The translations under genes were made by a program, and so were the position numbers. Shown in pieces: positions 35,315 to 42,922 of a DNA stretch of 61,065 nucleotides; positions within the stretch are counted from its first letter, which is position 1, and each line of letters opens with the position of its first letter. A model generated the notes under the pieces. The model was not told the DNA's origin. It saw only the letters and a program-made list of their open reading frames with translations, and ran no database searches. The stretch is from Aureimonas ureilytica (GTDB lineage Bacteria; Pseudomonadota; Alphaproteobacteria; Rhizobiales; Rhizobiaceae), in assembly GCF_001475935.1 (NCBI RefSeq), contig NZ_LDQA01000052.1:1-61065 (forward strand), read 5' to 3'.

Positions 35315-35333
35315 TGTATCGTATGATGATACA
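35315..35333. promoter_or_regulatory. Operator-like palindrome ahead of higBA
   Basis: TGTATC (35315-35320) and GATACA (35328-35333) are perfect inverted repeats around a 7-base spacer, 18 bases upstream of the higB start. This is where HigA autorepressors bind in known higBA modules. Confidence 0.65.
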
Positions 35334-35425
35334 TATTTCGCTGCAAGGGCTCGTATGGATATCAGATTTGGAGCACCTCATGCTCTTCCGGCGTTGCCCT
35401 CCCGCTCACCGGGATGAGCTGGCTC

Positions 35426-35670
35426 TCAGAAGCCCGGCGAGGATGACGGATCATCGTTCCAATCGTATTGGGGTTCTGCCTTTGTCGACTTGACGGGAAT
35501 GGGCTGGGGTCCCGCTATGATGACGTCGTTCCAGTCTTTTGCGCCATCGGGCCGATCTTGAACGATCGCGTTCTGAAGATCCCGAGGCAAAGCCCGAAGC
35601 CACTGCGTCAGTCTGGCGGCCGCCATATCGCCAGCTGGGTCGGCGTCGAGGCGGTTGAGAAGCGCTTCGG
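35426..35670 (-). pseudogene. C-terminal remnant of a Toprim/primase-type mobile-element protein
   Basis: The minus-strand frame encodes about 80 residues, including LNRLDADPAGDMAAARLTQWLRAL and DGAKDWNDVIIAG. The KDWND ending is typical of Toprim-domain proteins of conjugative plasmids and integrative elements. The N-terminal part, including the catalytic Glu and DxD, is absent because the frame meets an IS3 fragment at about 35670. It is a dead piece of a transfer or replication gene. Confidence 0.6.
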
Positions 35671-35671
35671 A

Positions 35672-35988
35672 TCGACGCGGACGTCTACCCCAGTGGAGCA
35701 CCTGTTCAACATTGGCAGTCCTGACATCGCCCGGGAAACGCGCGCCTTCGCCCTGCGCTCAACCTCGTACCCTGCTTCACGCCGGTTCGCAGCCCGGAGC
35801 CGAACGGCATGTCCGAGGTCTTCGTGAAGACCTTCAAAGGCGACTATGTTCGCGTGAACCCTCTGCCGGACGCCGCAACCGCGCTCCGGCAGGTCGCCGG
35901 ATGGATCGAGGACTACAACGAAATCCATCCCCATTCCGCGCTCAGAATGCGCTCGCCCCGCGAGTTCATTCGAGCTCAATCTTCGTAG
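35672..35988 (+). pseudogene. C-terminal remnant of IS3-family transposase orfB, frameshifted
   Basis: The fragment reads VEHLFNIGSPDIARETRAFAL in one frame and continues LNLVPCFTPVRSPEPNGM, VKTFKGDYVRVNPLPDA, WIEDYNEIHPHSALRM and SPREFIRAQSS in another. One missing base near 35755 (CTGCGCTC where CTGGCGCTC is expected) explains the shift. The DD part of the DDE core is largely lost, while the final Glu region remains. It abuts the Toprim remnant. Confidence 0.8.
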
Positions 35989-36144
35989 CCAAAGTGTCCG
36001 ATCAAACGGGGGCACTACAGCGGCGACGACTGTGAGGCGTGGGCTGCCCGTCCGCGAGCTTAAGGGGAAAAGCCCATCGGGCGGCTCAAAAGGCAGAGAA
36101 AGGGAGGGGAGGGTGTTCATACACCCTTGGAGAGGAGAGCCGAG

Positions 36145-36629
36145 ATGGCGTCCTTCATCGATCCCCGCCGTGTCCTCAGCACACCCCGCACCGAAGCCAT
36201 GGTTTGCCTCCAGCGAACGCCCTTCGTGGTCTACGCAATCTGCGATCCGGTCACCGATCTCCCGGTCTATGTCGGGCAGACCCAAAACATCGTCTCTCGC
36301 TCAAGCTGATCAAACCGGACCCTTGGATCGCATCGCACCTCCACCTCTACAGCGGACTACCCTTGATGCCGAAGCTGATGATCCTGGACCGGGCGGAGAC
36401 CCGCCAAGACGTTATGGCGCGTGAAACTGACTGGATCTACCGGTTCGCCGATCGCGGGGACAAGCTGTTCAACCTTGGACCGCACAAGACGAGGGTTCGC
36501 CAAGCCTGGAAGGGCTTTGCGCGGCACGAGATCCGGGACGTCAAACCCAAACCATCCCAAGCGGACGATCCGCGAGCAGATGGAACGTGCTGCGATCTGG
36601 CGGATGGGGATGGCCAGACATCGGCATAG
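36145..36629 (+). pseudogene. GIY-YIG nuclease-like protein, frameshifted
   Basis: From ATG 36145 (GGAGAGGAGAG upstream) the frame gives FVVYAICDPVTDLPVYVGQT, a GIY-YIG-like strand pair, and stops at 36309. An overlapping frame continues LKLIKPDPWIASHLHLY, MPKLMILDRAETRQDVMARETDWIYRFADRGDKLFNLGP, matching the rest of the domain including the Glu that binds metal. An indel near 36300 separates them. Such proteins are common on alphaproteobacterial plasmids. Whether the shift is real or a sequencing error is undecided. Confidence 0.6.
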
Positions 36630-36681
36630 GAGAAACGGCGCGGCGCGGAGTAGCTGACCGAGGTGGGAGTGATCGATCGCC

Positions 36682-36967
36682 TCAGCGCGCGAAAGCTATC
36701 ACCAAAATGCCGGACAGGATGAACGCGGACGCCATTAGCATGGTCTGGACCCTAAGGGTCGTCCTGATGGAGGCGTTAAACCTCGCTGTGTCGGCCTCGA
36801 TCTGTTTCCGGATGTCATCTGGGTCGGTTATGTTTGTCTCCGTTTCGAGGTCAGTCGCTCTCGCCCCACATGTCGTCCATGGTGCGCTTGTATGCGCCAG
36901 CTTCTCGAGGTGGGAAAGGGCCGAACGGGTCGATGATGGCGAAGGCCCGGGCGAGGCGCACCGCCAT
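36682..36967 (-). other. Two possible tiny genes, one with a membrane helix
   Basis: A 38-codon frame from ATG 36967 to 36851 reads MAVRLARAFAIIDPFGPFPP and ends MDDMWGESD. Just after it, a frame ending at 36682 encodes about 54 residues, IRKQIEADTARFNASIRTTL followed by a hydrophobic helix, LMASAFILSGILVIAFAR. The second has no clear start codon after the preceding stop, so it may be truncated or use an unusual start. No family is recognised. Confidence 0.3.
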
Positions 36968-37044
36968 CGACGGAGTAGCTCTCTTCTGCGATCGATCCCT
37001 TATCGCCGTCTTGGGCCATAGACCTCGCATCGGAAGAACCGATC

Positions 37045-37974
37045 CTAGTTGGCGACGCCCGGCAGCCCTCGCAAGAAGGCAGTCAGACTGTCGACCAGCA
37101 GCCGGACGCGTTGGATGCGCAGCCGCCCCGGCGCGGCGAGGATCGACAGCGGAACGGGCTCAAGTCGGTGGTCCGGAAGGACTTTCACTATAGCGCCAAT
37201 ATCCAAGAGATCGTCGATCAGCCAGAGGTGTGCGGGCGCGATGCCGCGCCCTTGCACAATCGCCTCGCGCGCCGCCAGCCCATGATCCAGGAGAAGCCGG
37301 TCGCCGAACGGCACGGTCGCCATGCTCCGGTCCGGCCCTTGCAGCACCAACGTTCCGCTATCGGCCACGTTGCTCATACGGATCGTTCGGTGATGCCGCA
37401 GATCGTCGGGAGATGTTGGCGTTCCGTGCCGTTCGAGATAGTCCCGCGAAGCGACGAGGATGCGGCGCGACAAGCCGACATGCTTGCGCTGCATCGAGCT
37501 ATCCGCGAGCGTCCCGAGCCGGATCGCGATGTCGGCGGCCTCTTGGACGAGGTCGATCCGCGTGTCGGTCAGCTTGAGATCGATCTCGACGCGAGGATGG
37601 CGGTCCTGAAACGCGAAAAGGGCCCGCGCGACATGGCGGACGCCCAGCGCGGCGGTGCAGGAAACGCGAACCGAGCCTGAGAGCGCATCGCTCGCCCGGT
37701 ACAAGCCTTCGCCAGCCTCCTCCACTAGTCGCAGGACGGCGCGAGCGTCCTCGTGGTAGCGCCCGCCTTCGGGCGTAAGGCTGAGTCCGCGTGTTGTGCG
37801 GTTGATTAAAGTGGTGCCAAGCGCCTGCTCGAGTTCCGCCACGTGCCGGCTGACTGTCGCCTGCCCGACACCCATCTCGCGCGCGACTGCCGAGAAGCTG
37901 CCTCGCTCCGCAACTCGAACGAAGCTGCGCATACGCTCCAGCGTGACGTCAGACCTATCCACAGAACGGAACAA
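37045..37974 (-). CDS. LysR-family transcriptional regulator
   Basis: The 309-residue regulator has an N-terminal winged helix-turn-helix (MRSFVRVAERGSFSAVAREMGVGQATVSRHVAELEQALG) and a periplasmic-binding-type effector domain (SGSVRVSCTAALGVRHVARALFAFQDRHP, ADIAIRLGTLADSS). It is divergent from the oxidoreductase gene at 38056, with 81 bases between them containing a perfect palindrome. It probably activates that gene in response to a quinone or aromatic compound. Confidence 0.9.
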   Translation of the reverse strand: MFRSVDRSDVTLERMRSFVRVAERGSFSAVAREMGVGQATVSRHVAELEQALGTTLINRTTRGLSLTPEGGRYHEDARAVLRLVEEAGEGLYRASDALSGSVRVSCTAALGVRHVARALFAFQDRHPRVEIDLKLTDTRIDLVQEAADIAIRLGTLADSSMQRKHVGLSRRILVASRDYLERHGTPTSPDDLRHHRTIRMSNVADSGTLVLQGPDRSMATVPFGDRLLLDHGLAAREAIVQGRGIAPAHLWLIDDLLDIGAIVKVLPDHRLEPVPLSILAAPGRLRIQRVRLLVDSLTAFLRGLPGVAN

Positions 37975-37982
37975 TCCTATGC

Positions 37983-37994
37983 GTTGGCGCCAAC
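37983..37994. promoter_or_regulatory. Perfect 12-base palindrome in the LysR/oxidoreductase intergenic region
   Basis: GTTGGCGCCAAC lies 9 bases from the LysR start and about 60 bases before the oxidoreductase start. The symmetry and position fit a LysR recognition site or a half of one, although the classical T-N11-A form is not evident. Confidence 0.5.
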
Positions 37995-38055
37995 TTCCGA
38001 CGGAACCGACCTGCGTCTAGCTCTGATGGCCTCAAACCGGAAGAGGTATCGTTGC

Positions 38056-38841
38056 ATGAACGTCTTGATCGTCTCCGCACATCCCGAACCCCGCTCGCTG
38101 ACGAACGCCCTGCGCGATACGGCGGCGGCGCAACTCAGCGCCGACGGTCACACCGTGCGCGTCACCGATCTCTACGCGATCAATTGGAAGAGCGCGGCCG
38201 ATCGCGCGGACTTTCCAACCCTTGCCCCGGCGCAGCGCCTGCGGGTCCCGCAAGCCTCCGGCGAGGCCTTTGCCACCGGCACGTTAACGGACGACGTCGT
38301 GCAGGAGCAGGAAGGTCTGCTCTGGGCCGACGCCCTAATCCTGGCCTTTCCGCTCTGGTGGTTCTCGATGCCCGCGATCCTGAAGGGGTGGATCGACCGG
38401 GTCTATGCCTATGGTTTCGCCTACGGTGTCGGCGAGCACAGCGACACGCGTTGGGGCGACCGCTACGGAGAGGGACGCCTCGCCGGAAAGCGGGCCATGC
38501 TGATCGTCAATGCCGGCGGATGGGCGTCGCATTATGGACCGCGCGGCATCAACGGACCGATCGACGATCTTCTGTTCCCGATCCAGCACGGGGTCCTGTT
38601 CTATCCCGGCTACGAGGTTTTGCCGCCCTTCGTGACGTACCGCGCCGACCGGATGGACGAGATGGGTTTCGAGGCGACCGCGCAGGCGCTACGCGAGCGA
38701 ATGCGTGGCCTGTTCGCTGAACCGCCCATCCCCTTCCGCCGACAAAACGGGGGCGACTACGAGATCCCGTCGATGGAACTGCGCCCCGAGGCCGCGCCGG
38801 AACACATCACCGGGTTCGGTGCTCACCTCGTACCGAGTTGA
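38056..38841 (+). CDS. Flavodoxin-fold NAD(P)H oxidoreductase (quinone reductase/MdaB type)
   Basis: The product is 261 residues starting MNVLIVSAHPEPRSLTNALRD, the FMN/FAD-binding loop of the NQO family. It continues with QEGLLWADALILAFPLWWFSMPAILKGWIDRV, a near-consensus flavin and dimer segment, and NAGGWASHYGPRGINGPIDDLLFPIQHG. The ATG at 38056 follows AAGAGG. Such enzymes reduce quinones or azo compounds by two electrons. The divergent LysR gene is its likely regulator. Confidence 0.9.
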   Translation: MNVLIVSAHPEPRSLTNALRDTAAAQLSADGHTVRVTDLYAINWKSAADRADFPTLAPAQRLRVPQASGEAFATGTLTDDVVQEQEGLLWADALILAFPLWWFSMPAILKGWIDRVYAYGFAYGVGEHSDTRWGDRYGEGRLAGKRAMLIVNAGGWASHYGPRGINGPIDDLLFPIQHGVLFYPGYEVLPPFVTYRADRMDEMGFEATAQALRERMRGLFAEPPIPFRRQNGGDYEIPSMELRPEAAPEHITGFGAHLVPS

Positions 38842-38971
38842 ATGCCCGATTCCGCTAGATGTCTGCCCGACCCCTAAAAGGATTCTTGGAAGACGGAAAC
38901 CGGACATCGTCTATGTTCACGCCGGCCATCAGCTAGCGAGATCGATGGAAACCTTGTGAGGATGTCTTCCG

Positions 38972-39460
38972 TCAGCGAACTTTTGCAGCGTCCGGCTGCG
39001 TGCCGTTCCATGCCATCGGCGCGACGACCGAAAGGGAAGTCGCCGGCGAGCCATCGATCAGGCGGGTCGTTCGCGCGACATAGACCAGGCTGCCGTTCGT
39101 CTTGTCGAAGAGGCGGTCGATCTCGAGCGACTTGAAGATCAGAGAACGGCTTTCGTCGAAGACCTGCTCGCCCTCCTCGTCGCCGCTGATAGGATCGTTG
39201 AAGACGATCGGGCCTGTCTGAACGCAGGACACACTGGCGACGGACGGGTCCTCAGCGAGCCCGACCGCACCCTTGATGCCCCCCGTTCGCGGACGGGCGA
39301 CATAGCAACTGATCCCGCCGATCTTCGGGTCCTCGAACGCGGTCACGACGATCTTGTGGTTCGGCCCGATCAGCTTGAAGGCTGTCGAGACCTCGCCGAT
39401 GTCGCGGGCGGAGGCCTGGACTGGGACAGACAAGGCAAGGAGGACAAGGAGACGCTTCAC
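38972..39460 (-). CDS. creA: CreA family protein
   Basis: The 162-residue exported protein has a signal peptide (MKRLLVLLALSVPVQASA). The CreA domain follows: IGEVSTAFKLIGPNHKIVVTAFEDPKIGGISCYVARPRTGGIKGAVGLAED, SVSCVQTGPI, SLIFKSLEIDRLFD and VYVARTTRLIDGSP. The family is conserved in proteobacteria but its role is unknown. It appears to be a single-gene unit between oppositely regulated genes. Confidence 0.92.
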   Translation of the reverse strand: MKRLLVLLALSVPVQASARDIGEVSTAFKLIGPNHKIVVTAFEDPKIGGISCYVARPRTGGIKGAVGLAEDPSVASVSCVQTGPIVFNDPISGDEEGEQVFDESRSLIFKSLEIDRLFDKTNGSLVYVARTTRLIDGSPATSLSVVAPMAWNGTQPDAAKVR

Positions 39461-39651
39461 GAGGGACCACCCAGGGGTTCGGACTGAACCGGGAACTTAG
39501 GTCACGCCGCAAGATTGTCGGGAGCTTCGCCACGCCTCGTTTGCGAAATCGACGCGCGTTCGGGCGTTGCGCGATGAGGTGCAAGCGTCCTGGCCTCTTC
39601 CGACGGTTCGCCGCTGGAACCATCGGAAGAAGCCAGGGCGCTCCGGTCCCG

Positions 39652-40527
39652 TCAGTACATCGGCATGCCGCCGGTGATCGGGATGACCGCGCCGGACATG
39701 TAGCTTCCCTCGCGCGAGGCGAGCAGCACATAGGCTGCGGCGAGTTCGCCGGGCTGGCCAGCTCGGCCGAGCGGCGTATTCTGACCGAGCGTCTCCAGCG
39801 TCTCCGCGTCCTTGGCGATCGGCTGGATCGGGGTCCAGACCGGGCCGGGCGCCACTGCGTTGACGCGAATCCCTTTCGGGGCCAGGAGGTTCGAGAGGCC
39901 GATCGTCAGGCTGGAGATCGCCCCCTTGGTGGCGGCGTAGACGATCATGCTCTCGGTCGCGACCTTCGCCTGAATGCTCGTTGTGTTGATGATAGCCGAA
40001 CCCGGCTTCATGTGCGGCACTGCCGCCTTGGTGAGGCGGATCATGGCGAAGACGTTGGTCTGGAAGGCAGCCTGCATCTCGTCGTCATCGATGTCGGCGA
40101 GATCTTTGTTGGTGGTCTGGGCCGCGGCGTTGTTCACGAGGATGTCGATCCCACCGAACTCGGCGACCGTCTGCTCAACAAGGGAGGCGCAAAGGTCGCG
40201 GTCGCGGATGTCGCCCGGCAGCAGCAGACATCGGCGTCCGGCCTTCTCGACGAAAGCCTTGGTCTCCTCCGCGTCCGCGTGCTCCTCCGCCAGATAGGAG
40301 ATCGCGACATCAGCTCCTTCCCGGGCATAGGCGATCGCCACCGCCTTGCCGATGCCCGAATCCCCGCCCGTGATCAGCGCCGTTCGCCCGTCCAGCAAAC
40401 CTTTGCCGACATAGCTCTCCTCGCCGTGATCCGGCTTGGTGCGCATCTTCGTCTCGAAGCCTGGCTTCGCCTGCGGCTCTTCGCCCGGAAAGCTCGTCGG
40501 CTGGCTGGTGCGCGGATCATCGCTCAT
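39652..40527 (-). CDS. SDR-family oxidoreductase with N-terminal extension (YghA type)
   Basis: The 291-residue enzyme begins with a charged extension (TSFPGEEPQAKPGFETKMRTKPDHGEESYVG) typical of the YghA/glucose-dehydrogenase-like SDR group. The dehydrogenase follows: LITGGDSGIGKAVAIAYAREGADV, LVNNAAAQ, NTTSIQ and YAATKGAIS (YxxxK), ending MSGAVIPITGGMPMY. Related proteins are often induced by stress or stationary phase, and their substrates are uncertain. Between this gene and the IS6 copy there are about 217 bases without a recognised gene. Confidence 0.9.
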   Translation of the reverse strand: MSDDPRTSQPTSFPGEEPQAKPGFETKMRTKPDHGEESYVGKGLLDGRTALITGGDSGIGKAVAIAYAREGADVAISYLAEEHADAEETKAFVEKAGRRCLLLPGDIRDRDLCASLVEQTVAEFGGIDILVNNAAAQTTNKDLADIDDDEMQAAFQTNVFAMIRLTKAAVPHMKPGSAIINTTSIQAKVATESMIVYAATKGAISSLTIGLSNLLAPKGIRVNAVAPGPVWTPIQPIAKDAETLETLGQNTPLGRAGQPGELAAAYVLLASREGSYMSGAVIPITGGMPMY

Positions 40528-40744
40528 GCTGTGGCTCTCGATCTGTTGAAGATGCGAGCGGAACGGCCTGTGATCCGGATCGATCCGCCGGCATGGACGA
40601 TGCGTCGTCTCAACGCATGACGCACCCCCCAGATTCGAAGGTGCTGACCCGGATGCCCTAGTTCGTCATGCAGACCACGCCGCAGGACACTGCGAAGACC
40701 GAGGGCCACGTGATAGTTGCGGACGCCGTTCCGTCGAGAAGGCC

Positions 40745-41579
40745 GGCTCCGTTGTAAGCGGGCGAGTGTGATGCGAGCGTCATAGTTTCGGCATCGACGG
40801 AAGGGGGCCAGGCATGAGCGCGGCTTTCAAGGGTCGGCACTTCGCCCCCGATATCATCCTTCTGTGCATGCGCTGGTACTGCCGCTAAGCGCTGAGCTAC
40901 CGCGACCTCGAAGAGATGATGGCCGAGCGTGGTCTGTCCGTGGACCACACGACCATTTATCGCTGGGTCCAGCACTATGCCCCCGAGCTCGATCGTCGTG
41001 TTCAATGGTGCCGGGACCGCAACAGCGGGGCAGTTGGTATGTCGATGAGACCTACGTGAAGGTCCGTGGGCAGTGGATGTACCTCTACCGCGCCATGGGT
41101 GACCGCGGTGAGACGCTTGATTTTCATCTGTCGCAGAAGCGGACCAGCAAGGCAGCCAAGCGCTTTCTCGGCAAGGCGCTGAGCCGGTCCTCGCACAATC
41201 GACCTTCGGTGATTTCGACCGACAAGAACCCGGCTTACAATGAGGCGATCGCGGCGCTCCGACGCGAGGGACGTCTTGCCCCTCACTGCCGACACCGGCA
41301 GGTCAAATACCTGAAGAACAGGCTGGAGTCAGACCACGGGAAGCTGAAGCAGCGGATCCGTCCGGTGCGCGGTTTCCAGTCACAGAAGACTGCGCACAAC
41401 GCCATACGAGGCTTCGAAACGATGCGGATGTTTCGCAAGGGTCAGTTCCGCTCGATGGTCGACAGTCTGGCCGGTGGATCGGAGGCGCGCTTCATCGGAC
41501 GCCTGTTCCAGGTGTTTATCGCCTGACGAAAGAATGTAACGGGATCATTGTGCCCCATTAGAGAGTTTGCAACGGAGCC
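40745..41579 (+). mobile_element. IS6-family insertion sequence, copy 1 (835 bp)
   Basis: Ends are GGCTCCGTTGTAAGC (40745-40759) and, inverted, GCAAC followed by GGAGCC (to 41579), similar to IS6-family tips. Flanking octamers AGAAGGCC (40737-40744) and AGAAGGGC (41580-41587) match at seven of eight positions, fitting an 8-bp target duplication with one change. The right side interrupts purU, but no purU remainder is found on the left, so an adjacent deletion or rearrangement probably followed the insertion. Confidence 0.8.
40814..41526 (+). pseudogene. IS6-family transposase, nonsense codon and frameshift
   Basis: The frame starts MSAAFKGRHFAPDIILLCMR, but a TAA interrupts WYCR-stop-ALSYRDLEEMMAERG (near 40886). 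A frame change near 41020 falls between VQHYAPELDRRVQW and SWYVDETYVKVRGQWMYLYRA. The rest, from the first catalytic Asp (YVDETY) through ISTDKNPAYNEAI to the end FQVFIA, is intact in the second frame. The intact paralogue at 59487-60197 shows what is missing. The element can move only with help from another copy. Confidence 0.88.
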
Positions 41580-41805
41580 AGAAGGGCTCGGCGACGGGGC
41601 CGAAGCCGGAACGCAGCGCTTCCAGCCCGACGCCCTCTTCGGAGCGGAAGCCGACGTGCGTGAAGAAGCATCCGGCCTCCATGTCGTGGAATGGGGCGCT
41701 GTCGATGATGTTCCAGCCCCGGCTCGCCAGATAGGTCGAGATGGCCGCCACGATGCCGCGCGGCATCGGGCAGGTAACGGCCAGCCTCGACGCTGATGAA
41801 GTCAT
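41580..41805 (-). pseudogene. purU: N-terminal fragment of formyltetrahydrofolate deformylase
   Basis: From ATG 41805 the frame reads LAVTCPMPRGIVAAISTYLA, SRGWNIIDSAPFHDMEAGCFF and VGLEALRSGFGPVAEPF, the ACT domain of PurU, and is then cut by the IS6 end after about 75 residues. The formyl-hydrolase domain is missing. It lies last in the minus-strand catabolic operon, so C1-folate recycling may once have been coupled to that pathway, as formate or formyl groups could arise from ring cleavage. Confidence 0.85.
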
Positions 41806-41884
41806 GCCGTACTTACCCAAAAGGTCCGAGCGACGGGGGAAAGACTGGATCAGCCGGCTCGAAGGGGGGACAAGACGCCGGCGC

Positions 41885-42922
41885 TCAAGTTGGCGCACCC
41901 GCTGCGATCTGGCGAAGCTTGTCGTAGAGCGCGCCGGGAATAGGCACGCCATCGACGGCCGTGCGACGCCGCGCGGCTTCCCGGCGTGCACCGGGCAGTC
42001 GCGCGCCATCTTGCGTCGCGATGGCCTCCGCGAGGCGCCCGAGACGCGCCTGCGCGTCGTTCCCCGCCAGGGGGCCTGGATCGATGGCGATGAAGAACTG
42101 GCCGGTTCCCGGCGAGCCCCCGACATTGTCCGCGAACGACGAGGCGTCGATCGAGAGGTTGGAGGCGGTCAACCAGGCCGCCATCAGTTCCACGAGGAGC
42201 GCAAGGTTGGCGCCCTTGTGGCCGCCGGACGGAAGCATGGTTCCGCCAGCGAGCGCCGCATCGGCGCTCTCGGTCGGCTGTCCATCGCGGTCCAGCGCCC
42301 AGCCGAGCGGGATCGGCTCGCCGCGCTGCTGATGGACCACGATTTCGCTCTTGGCGACGATGCTGGAGGACTGGTCCAGCACGAGCGGCTCCCGCCCTTC
42401 GCGCGGAACGGCGAAGGCGATCGGATTGGTGCCGAACACGGCCCGCGCCCCGCCCGCCGGCGCCATCGAGGCCGGCGCGTTGACGAAGCCGAGCGCCAGG
42501 AACCCGGCAGCGGCGATACGCCCGACATGGTAGCCGACCACGCCGCAATTGTAGGAGCCCGTCACCGCGAGGGCTGCGATACCTTGGGCGCGCGCCGCCT
42601 CAACGAGGGCGGACAAGCCGAGATCGATCGCGGGATGGGCGAATCCGCCGCCAGCGTCCACTCGGACGAGGCCCGGCCGGAGCCGGGTGAGCACCGGCAC
42701 GGCGGTCCCGTCGATCTTGCCCACCCGCGCATGCTCGCAATAGGTCGGCAGACGCGCCAGACCGTGGCTGTGAATCCCCTCGGCCTCCGCCGCGACGACG
42801 GAGGCCGTGACCGAGCGCGCCGGGCCGGGGGCGACGCCGCAGGCGTGCAGGGCGCGCGCCGTCAGGTCCCCGACCTCGGCGAGGGTGAGGCGCGCAACAG
42901 AAGCTGCCTGAGGCGCGTTCAT
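41885..42922 (-). CDS. Ldh2/malate dehydrogenase-type NAD(P)-dependent oxidoreductase
   Basis: This 345-residue member of the Ldh family (type 2 malate/L-lactate dehydrogenase, also including ureidoglycolate dehydrogenase) has EAEGIHSHGLARLPTY with the catalytic His, NCGVVGYHVGRIA, GFVNAPASMAPAGGARAVFGTNPIAFAVP and MLPSGGHKGANLALLVE. It oxidises 2-hydroxy acids or reduces keto acids. It overlaps hydantoinase B by 4 bases and is the last intact gene of the operon. Confidence 0.88.
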   Translation of the reverse strand: MNAPQAASVARLTLAEVGDLTARALHACGVAPGPARSVTASVVAAEAEGIHSHGLARLPTYCEHARVGKIDGTAVPVLTRLRPGLVRVDAGGGFAHPAIDLGLSALVEAARAQGIAALAVTGSYNCGVVGYHVGRIAAAGFLALGFVNAPASMAPAGGARAVFGTNPIAFAVPREGREPLVLDQSSSIVAKSEIVVHQQRGEPIPLGWALDRDGQPTESADAALAGGTMLPSGGHKGANLALLVELMAAWLTASNLSIDASSFADNVGGSPGTGQFFIAIDPGPLAGNDAQARLGRLAEAIATQDGARLPGARREAARRRTAVDGVPIPGALYDKLRQIAAGAPT

